From: UBA685 sp002299005
GTDB lineage: Bacteria; Pseudomonadota; Alphaproteobacteria; Puniceispirillales; Puniceispirillaceae
Assembly (NCBI GenBank): GCA_963966775.1
Contig: CAXAAH010000024.1
Location: forward strand, 1-20,170
Length of the DNA stretch: 20,170 nucleotides
Reading direction: 5' to 3'
The position numbers were made by a program, and so were the translations under genes. Below, piece after piece: positions 14,631 to 20,170 of the stretch (position 1 is the first letter of the stretch; each line of letters begins with the position of its first letter). A model generated the notes under the pieces. The model ran no database searches, had not been told where the DNA came from, and was given only the letters and a program-made list of their open reading frames with translations.

Positions 14631-16133
14631 ATGACGCAAACAACAAGCGCCCTTCCAGATTCAGCCGCCATTGCTCCTAGTGATTATGTCATCATTGGTG
14701 GCACAGGTGATTTGGCGTTGCGTAAAATTTTCCCCGCCTTGTTTTATCGCTTTTTGGATAATCAGGTAACGGATGCGTTTCGCTTTGTTGCGGCGGCACG
14801 GAAAATGGGCACGAGGGATGAATTTATCGCAAAGCTAAAGCCGTTTTGTCATGAGGCAATTGCCTCTGTGGCTGATGGTGATGCGCAATTTGAGCGCTTT
14901 GTTGCGCTTATCTCATTGCAAGCACTTGATGTGGCCTCAGGTAATGGCGGCGCTGAGCTAAAGAGCTTTATTGATGAGCGCGCAAATGAGAGCCGTCCGG
15001 TGATTTTCTATATGGCGATCTCACCAGCTTTGTTTGGTGCTAGCTGTCAGCTATTGAAGCAGGTTGGTCTCGTAACGCCGATGGCACGCCTTGTGGTGGA
15101 AAAGCCGCTTGGCCATGATGCCACATCAGCGCGTGAGATTAATGATGAGCTTCGGGATGTTTTTGACGAAGATAATATCTATCGTATTGACCATTATCTG
15201 GGCAAAGAGACGGTGCAAAATTTGATGGCATTGCGCTTTGCCAACACGATTTTTGAAAGCCAGTGGAACAATACTTTTATCGACCATATCCAGATCACAG
15301 TCGCTGAATCTGTGGGGCTAGAGGGGCGTGCCTCTTATTATGACAATTATGGTGCGTTGCGCGATATGTGCCAAAACCATCTGATGCAGCTTGTATGCTT
15401 GGTCGCGATGGAGCCGCCAGCGCAGTTCAAAGCTAATCAGGTGCGTGATGAAAAACTGCGCGTTTTGCGTGCTTTGCGCCCGGTTGAGCCTGCCAACCTG
15501 TCGGACAGCCTTGTTATTGGCCAATATGGCGCGGGTGAGTTGAATGGCGACGATGTGGCCTCTTACCAAGATGAGTTGGGCCAATCATCAAAGGTCGATA
15601 CCTTTGCCGCCTTGAAATTATATATTGAGAATTGGCGTTGGGCAGGGGTGCCGTTTTATATCCGCACGGGCAAAAGAATGGCGGTGCGTGCCTCTGAGAT
15701 TGTTGTGACATTTAAAAAACGCTCTCATGATATCTTTGCCAATGGCAGCGCGTCTGAAACAGATTTTCCTAACCAGCTTGTGATAAGATTACAGCCGCAT
15801 GAAGGTTTGCGCCTACAGCTTATCAGCAAGCAACCTGGCCCTGGTGGTATGCGCCTATTTCCTTCTGGGCTAAATCTATCATTTGATGATACATTTAAAA
15901 CCCGCCTGCCAGATGCTTATGAGCGCTTATTGATGGATGTTGCGCGTGGCAACCAGACATTATTTATGCGCCATGATGAGGTTATGGCGGCGTGGCATTT
16001 CATGGATCCGATTATTGCGGCCGCCGCTGAGGTAGCACCAGAAATCTATCCGGCAGGGTCATTTGGCCCAGAGGCGCAAGATGCGTTATTCGCAACAGGT
16101 GAGATGGGCTGGCAAGCGCCTATTCTTGAGTAA
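14631..16133 (+). CDS. zwf: Glucose-6-phosphate 1-dehydrogenase
   Basis: This 500-residue enzyme oxidises glucose-6-P to 6-phosphogluconolactone with NAD(P)+, the first ED and oxidative pentose phosphate step. The N-terminal dinucleotide motif reads GGTGDLALRKIFPALF (about residues 23-38; many homologues have GASGDL). EKPLG is at 157-161 and the active-site RIDHYLGKE at 185-193, the hallmark of the family. The C-terminal glucose-6-P dehydrogenase domain includes YIRTGKRM. Length is standard. The Shine-Dalgarno (AGGA, 14615-14618) lies 12 nt upstream, rather far. It is preceded by the two small hairpins after the ROK gene, and pgl follows after 27 nt. Confidence 0.97.
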   Translation: MTQTTSALPDSAAIAPSDYVIIGGTGDLALRKIFPALFYRFLDNQVTDAFRFVAAARKMGTRDEFIAKLKPFCHEAIASVADGDAQFERFVALISLQALDVASGNGGAELKSFIDERANESRPVIFYMAISPALFGASCQLLKQVGLVTPMARLVVEKPLGHDATSAREINDELRDVFDEDNIYRIDHYLGKETVQNLMALRFANTIFESQWNNTFIDHIQITVAESVGLEGRASYYDNYGALRDMCQNHLMQLVCLVAMEPPAQFKANQVRDEKLRVLRALRPVEPANLSDSLVIGQYGAGELNGDDVASYQDELGQSSKVDTFAALKLYIENWRWAGVPFYIRTGKRMAVRASEIVVTFKKRSHDIFANGSASETDFPNQLVIRLQPHEGLRLQLISKQPGPGGMRLFPSGLNLSFDDTFKTRLPDAYERLLMDVARGNQTLFMRHDEVMAAWHFMDPIIAAAAEVAPEIYPAGSFGPEAQDALFATGEMGWQAPILE

Positions 16134-16160
16134 GACAAATCATAAGGGAGCATCAGGGCG

Positions 16161-16781
16161 ATGAGTATCAACCCATCAGATGTATCAAACTATCTATTGC
16201 AAGGCTTGGCCGAGGCGATTGAAGCGACAGGCAAGGGCACCCTTATTCTATCAGGTGGCTCTAGCCCTGTGCCTGTTTTTGCGCAGTTGGCAGAGACTGA
16301 TTTTGCATGGGAGAAGGTTATCATCACCCTTGTTGATGAGCGTAATGTGGCGCCGTCTCATGTGGATTCAAACGAAGCGCTTATCCGCACCCATTTGATG
16401 CAAGGCGCGCCTGCTGCGGCTAGGTTTGTGCCGCTTTATAATAATCCAGAGGCGTTTGCAGAGATTGGCATCGGCCATGTGGCCTTGCTTGGTATGGGCA
16501 CAGACGGGCATTTTGCGTCCTTGTTCCCCGCAATGGTGGGCGATGAGCAAGCATTTTCTCTGGCCGCAGATCCTGCCATTATCACAACAGGCCCGCAAGG
16601 TAGCCCTGTTCATCCGCGTATTTCGATGAATTTGAGCCTGATTGAAAAGATCCCACATTGCTGTTTGCTTTTACCAAATCAAGAAAAAGCAGATTTATTC
16701 GAAGCGGCAAAGACAGATGAGACGCTTCCCGTCCATTATCTACAAAAAGCCCTTGGCGACAGACTAACAATATTTGCTTAA
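16161..16781 (+). CDS. pgl: 6-phosphogluconolactonase (DevB type)
   Basis: This 206-residue protein hydrolyses 6-phosphogluconolactone to 6-phosphogluconate. LSGGSSPVPVF (about residues 30-40), VDERNVAPSHVDSNEALIR (about 59-77) and LLGMGTDGHFASLFP (about 109-123) are the conserved blocks of the glucosamine-6-P isomerase/6PGL fold. It is shorter than the usual 220-240 residues: the N-terminus begins right at the first helix, with no sign of truncation in the core. AAGGGA (from 16144) provides a Shine-Dalgarno. It lies between zwf and edd, 27 and 20 nt away, as expected for an operon. The assignment is also supported by the pathway order. Confidence 0.94.
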   Translation: MSINPSDVSNYLLQGLAEAIEATGKGTLILSGGSSPVPVFAQLAETDFAWEKVIITLVDERNVAPSHVDSNEALIRTHLMQGAPAAARFVPLYNNPEAFAEIGIGHVALLGMGTDGHFASLFPAMVGDEQAFSLAADPAIITTGPQGSPVHPRISMNLSLIEKIPHCCLLLPNQEKADLFEAAKTDETLPVHYLQKALGDRLTIFA

Positions 16782-16801
16782 GCGAAAGGCAAACCTCCTC
16801 C

Positions 16802-18619
16802 ATGACACTGCACCCAATTGTAAAGCAAGTTACTGACACCATCATCAAAAGAAGCGCGAAGTCACGCCGTGATTATCTGGCCTCTATGGAAGAGATGGCG
16901 CACTCAAATGATCAGGACAGAACCAAGGTGAGCTGTTCTAATCTTGCGCATGCTGGCGCGGCGGCAGGGCAAGATCAAGATGATGTGACAGGCCTGTCGG
17001 CAAGCAATAAGCCAAATATCGCGATTGTCAGCGCCTATAATGACATGCTCTCAGCGCACCAGCCATTTGAGAGCTATCCGCAGATGATCCGTGCGGCGGC
17101 GCGTCAAAATGGGGCGACCGCCCAGATGGCCGGCGGTGTGCCTGCTATGTGTGATGGGGTGACCCAAGGCCGCCCCGGTATGGAGTTATCGCTGGCATCG
17201 CGTGATGTGATTGCGATGTCAACAGCTGTTGCCCTCTCGCATGGTGTCTATGATGGCGCTTTATGCCTTGGTGTGTGTGATAAGATTATCCCGGGCCTTG
17301 TTATGGGCGCGCTTGCCTTTGGCCATTTGCCCGTGATTTTTGTGCCAGCAGGCCCGATGCCCTCCGGTCTGCCAAATGATGAAAAGGCGGCCGTTCGCAA
17401 AGCCTTTGCCAAAGGTGAGGTGGGCCGTGATGCGCTGCTAAAGGCTGAGATGTCTGCCTATCATAGCGCTGGTACTTGTACGTTTTATGGCACGGCGAAT
17501 TCCAATCAAATGTTGATGGAAATTATGGGGCTTCATTTGCCGGGCGGTACCTTTGTGAACCCGCATGAAGATTTGCGCCATGCGCTAACCATTGCCGCAA
17601 CTGAGCAAATTATCTCTATTTCACGTAAATCTGATGATGTGCGCCCAATGTCGCAAGTGATTGATGAGCGCTCTTTTGTGAATGCGATTATCGGTCTTCA
17701 TGCCACAGGTGGTTCAACCAACCACGCGCTTCATCTGCCGGCGATGGCCGCCGCCGCAGGGATTGAGCTGACATGGGATGATTTCGATGCGCTATCTGAG
17801 GTGACACCTTTGCTGGCGCGTCTTTATCCAAATGGCAGTGCTGATGTGAACCATTTCAATGCCGCCGGTGGTATGGGCTTTGTTATTCATGAATTGCTAT
17901 CAGCCGGTCTTCTTCATGGGGATGCCAAGACGATTTGGGGCGGCTCGATGGCTGATTATGTGGTTGAGCCTGAATTATCAGATAAGGGCCTTCATTGGCG
18001 CGAGGGGGCTAAGGCTTCGATTGATGAGGCAGTTTTGCGCCCTGTGGCTAATCCGCATGCCGCGAATGGGGGCTTGAAGATGCTCTCTGGTACGCTTGGT
18101 CGTGCGGTGATGAAGATATCAGCCGTTGCGCCTGAACGTCATAAAATCACGGCGCCTGTGGCAATCTTTGAAAATGAAGCAGATGTCAAAGCCGCCTTTG
18201 AAGCAGACGCGCTAAACCGTGATGTGATTGTTGTGGTGCGTGGCCAAGGCCCTGCCGCAACAGGCATGCCTGAATTACATTCGCTCACCCCGCTTTTGAC
18301 AATCCTACAAGATAAGGGGTTTGCCGTAGCTTTGATGACAGATGGCCGCATGTCAGGTGCCTCTGGCAAGGTGCCGTCTGCCATTCACATGACACCAGAG
18401 GCCGCGCTAGGCGGGCCTATCGCACAATTGCGAGATGGTGATGTCGTGACGATTGATGCGGTCAATGGCGCTATGACAACAGACGCGCCTTTGGCAGACC
18501 GTGAGCCTATCACAAGCTATAAAGCGATGAGCGCACAAGGCTTTGGCAGAGGTCTATTTGCCTCTTACCGCCAAAATGTCTGTTCAGCAGAACAAGGCGC
18601 TGGTCTAAAACTTATTTAA
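16802..18619 (+). CDS. edd: Phosphogluconate dehydratase
   Basis: This 605-residue member of the IlvD/Edd family dehydrates 6-phosphogluconate to 2-keto-3-deoxy-6-phosphogluconate (KDPG), the diagnostic ED step. Three cysteines at the expected places can hold the 4Fe-4S cluster: C117 in AMCDGVTQG, C159 in GVCDKIIPG and C226 in AGTCTFYGTANSN. The length and the TLHPIV opening match Edd rather than the shorter dihydroxy-acid dehydratase IlvD (about 560-620, with different signatures). The late LMTDGRMSGASGKVPSAIH block is typical. The Shine-Dalgarno is weak. The eda start is 39 nt downstream, in the classical edd-eda pairing. Confidence 0.97.
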   Translation: MTLHPIVKQVTDTIIKRSAKSRRDYLASMEEMAHSNDQDRTKVSCSNLAHAGAAAGQDQDDVTGLSASNKPNIAIVSAYNDMLSAHQPFESYPQMIRAAARQNGATAQMAGGVPAMCDGVTQGRPGMELSLASRDVIAMSTAVALSHGVYDGALCLGVCDKIIPGLVMGALAFGHLPVIFVPAGPMPSGLPNDEKAAVRKAFAKGEVGRDALLKAEMSAYHSAGTCTFYGTANSNQMLMEIMGLHLPGGTFVNPHEDLRHALTIAATEQIISISRKSDDVRPMSQVIDERSFVNAIIGLHATGGSTNHALHLPAMAAAAGIELTWDDFDALSEVTPLLARLYPNGSADVNHFNAAGGMGFVIHELLSAGLLHGDAKTIWGGSMADYVVEPELSDKGLHWREGAKASIDEAVLRPVANPHAANGGLKMLSGTLGRAVMKISAVAPERHKITAPVAIFENEADVKAAFEADALNRDVIVVVRGQGPAATGMPELHSLTPLLTILQDKGFAVALMTDGRMSGASGKVPSAIHMTPEAALGGPIAQLRDGDVVTIDAVNGAMTTDAPLADREPITSYKAMSAQGFGRGLFASYRQNVCSAEQGAGLKLI

Positions 18620-18658
18620 GGCATGATGCCTTTTGAAAACAATAAAAAGGAAGCTGTA

Positions 18659-19279
18659 ATGGCAAATATACGTTCTATCTTAGCGCTTGGCCCTGTAATG
18701 CCTGTGATCGTCATTGATGATGCCGCCGATGCGGTGCCATTGGCCGAAGCCTTGCTTGAGGGCGGCCTATCGACGATTGAGGTGACCTTGCGCACCAATG
18801 CGGCTTTGGCGGCAATGGAGGCGATTGCTAAATCATGCCCTGATATGGTCATTGGTGCTGGCACAGTGCTAACAGGCGCAGATGCCGCCAATGCACGTGA
18901 CGCAGGCGCTGTCTTTGCTGTTAGCCCTGGCTCAACCCCTGATTTGATTGCCGGATGCGCAGATGCTGGCATTGACTTATTGCCAGGTGCCACAAGCGCG
19001 AGTGAGGCAATGGCATTGCTAGAGCAAGGGTTTGATGCGCAAAAATTCTTCCCCGCCGTCCCAGCAGGCGGTGCGCCGTTCCTGAAAGGCTTATCAAGCC
19101 CTCTGCCACAAATCACTTTCTGTCCAACAGGGGGCATCTCACAGGCAACAGCGCCAGATTTCCTAGCGCTTGATAATGTGAATTGTGTGGGTGGCTCATG
19201 GCTGGCAAGCCGCGCGGATATTGCGGCTAAAGAATTTGCCGCCATCACAGCGCGCGCTAAATTAGCCGCTGCCCTATAA
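18659..19279 (+). CDS. eda: KDPG aldolase (2-dehydro-3-deoxy-phosphogluconate aldolase)
   Basis: This 206-residue class I aldolase cleaves KDPG to pyruvate and glyceraldehyde-3-P. The Schiff-base lysine is K129 in DAQKFFPAVPAGG and the acid/base residue E41 in TIEVTLRT. GPVMPVIVID near the start and CPTGGI near the end are the phosphate-binding parts. Length matches the family. The frame is open upstream to 18623, but AAAAGGA (18645-18651) sits 7 nt before the ATG at 18659 and MANIRSIL is the normal start, so the upstream ATGs are rejected. A 16-nt tandem repeat begins over its last codons. The pgi start is 61 nt downstream. Because Eda may also serve other keto-acid pathways, its presence alone is less diagnostic than Edd. 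Confidence 0.97.
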   Translation: MANIRSILALGPVMPVIVIDDAADAVPLAEALLEGGLSTIEVTLRTNAALAAMEAIAKSCPDMVIGAGTVLTGADAANARDAGAVFAVSPGSTPDLIAGCADAGIDLLPGATSASEAMALLEQGFDAQKFFPAVPAGGAPFLKGLSSPLPQITFCPTGGISQATAPDFLALDNVNCVGGSWLASRADIAAKEFAAITARAKLAAAL

Positions 19280-19318
19280 AGAGATGGCCCTATAAAGAGC
19301 TGAACCTATAATTTATCT
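19271..19318. repeat. 16-nt tandem repeat across the eda stop codon
   Basis: Two near-identical 16-nt units (19271-19286 and 19287-19302) share the 13-nt core GCCCTATAAAGAG. A third, degraded unit (AACCTATAATTTATCT) follows at 19303-19318. The first copy contains the eda stop TAA (19277-19279). It looks like local slippage or duplication rather than a functional site. Confidence 0.7.
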
Positions 19319-19340
19319 GACCATTTAAGGTGAGTTTGAG

Positions 19341-20170
19341 ATGAGATTAACTGACAATCCTATATTCGCAAAATTGCAACAACATCATGAGACGCTAAGC
19401 GGCTTGCATTTTGATGATGTGAAGGCAGATGCGGCGCGTCAGAAAGCGATGAGCCTATCAATGGATGATTTGGCGATTGATCTCTCACGCCACCTGATAC
19501 AGCCTGAAACGCTTGATATTTTGGCTGAATTGGCAGATGCCGCTGATCTGTCAGGTCAATATCAGCGGCTTTTTGCTGGTGAGGCAATGAACGTCACAGA
19601 AGGCCGCCCTGTCTTGCATATGCAAGCGCGTACGGCCGAGGCATTATCAGGCGATGATGCCCGCAAGATGGCGATATTTAGTGATGTATTGCGCGGTGAT
19701 AAATCAATCAAAGATATTGTGAATATCGGCATTGGCGGCTCTGATTTGGGGCCGGCGATGGTGACCAAAGCGCTTGCGCCATTTCATGATGGGCCGAATA
19801 TTCATTTTGTGTCTAATGTTGACCCAAGCCATCTTTATGATGTTTTGAAGGACGCCACCCCAGAGCGCACGCAATTTATCGTTACCTCAAAGACTTTCAC
19901 CACCCAAGAGACGATGAAAAACGCCACCCTTGCCAGAGCATGGCTTGTCAAGGCGGGCTGTTCGCCAGATAGGCATTTCGCGGCTGTCACAGCGGCCCCT
20001 GAAAAGGCCGAGGAATGGGGCGTGGAACGTGACCGTGTGTTTGGCTTTGCTGATGGGATTGGCGGGCGTTATTCGCTGTGGTCAGCGGTTGGTCTGCCGA
20101 TTATGGTGGCGATTGGCACAAAGGGCTTTTATGAGATGCTGAAAGGCGCGCATGATATGGATAATCATGT
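19341..20170 (+). CDS. pgi: Glucose-6-phosphate isomerase, cut by window edge
   Basis: The frame is open from the ATG at 19341 to the right edge, 276 residues of a family usually near 550. The enzyme interconverts glucose-6-P and fructose-6-P. INIGIGGSDLGP, DIVN... and FIVTSKTFTTQET are the conserved phosphate-binding parts of the first SIS-like domain. DGIGGRYSLWSAVGLP carries the PGI signature 1 with R243. The catalytic Glu and His that follow lie outside the window. TAAGG (19326-19330) may be the Shine-Dalgarno. It closes, or continues, the ED cluster, letting fructose-6-P and the gluconeogenic flow enter or leave it. Confidence 0.95.
   Translation, partial: MRLTDNPIFAKLQQHHETLSGLHFDDVKADAARQKAMSLSMDDLAIDLSRHLIQPETLDILAELADAADLSGQYQRLFAGEAMNVTEGRPVLHMQARTAEALSGDDARKMAIFSDVLRGDKSIKDIVNIGIGGSDLGPAMVTKALAPFHDGPNIHFVSNVDPSHLYDVLKDATPERTQFIVTSKTFTTQETMKNATLARAWLVKAGCSPDRHFAAVTAAPEKAEEWGVERDRVFGFADGIGGRYSLWSAVGLPIMVAIGTKGFYEMLKGAHDMDNH

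Noticed and set aside
18616..19248. A 210-codon open frame on the minus strand opposite eda
   Set aside because: It mirrors the eda coding frame almost fully, its product is low-complexity Ala/Ser/Pro-rich, and eda has all its active-site residues. Antisense shadow.
1..20170. CRISPR arrays, insertion sequences, phage or toxin-antitoxin genes
   Set aside because: No spaced repeat arrays, transposase or integrase motifs, or defence genes were seen. The region looks like stable core chromosome.

Overview
The window reads as a chromosomal segment of an alphaproteobacterium with roughly balanced base composition. The evidence is the protein families and their order: a SlyX ending in the typical PPPHY tail, a COG3602-type ACT protein, a BMP-family purine-type ABC transporter, and a complete Entner-Doudoroff (ED) cluster. 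A marine SAR116-like lineage is my best guess, from general impression only; no rRNA or other phylogenetic marker is present.

Layout. (1) 1-1627, minus: an ABC-F ATPase cut by the window edge. (2) 1755-2351, plus: slyX, then a cold-shock protein whose Shine-Dalgarno abuts a strong hairpin. (3) A bidirectional terminator at 2374-2413 separates these from a convergent SulP transporter (2432-4045, minus). (4) 4215-4610, plus: a small ACT-domain protein. (5) 4720-9485, plus: a four-gene ABC importer (ATPase, two permeases, BMP binding protein) ending at a clear terminator. (6) 9609-9684: tRNA-Gly(CCC). (7) 9814-12135, plus: a tightly packed operon of two tandem Lin0512-family proteins, a glycerophosphodiester phosphodiesterase-type enzyme and an HpcH/HpaI-type aldolase. 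(8) 12277 to the right edge, plus: gap, a ROK-family regulator, zwf, pgl, edd, eda and pgi (truncated).

How the genes work together. Section 8 encodes, in one direction, the whole path from fructose-6-P/glucose-6-P (Pgi) through 6-phosphogluconolactone (Zwf), 6-phosphogluconate (Pgl) and KDPG (Edd) to pyruvate plus glyceraldehyde-3-P (Eda), and on to 1,3-bisphosphoglycerate (Gap). The embedded ROK protein is the obvious candidate local regulator. Section 5 is a self-contained importer, probably for purine nucleosides or bases.

The least understood part is section 7. Its two adjacent Lin0512 paralogues have translationally coupled starts and both depart from the family's hallmark motif. They lie with two metabolic enzymes not usually discussed together. 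It is the best candidate here for an undescribed system, but its function cannot be read from sequence alone.
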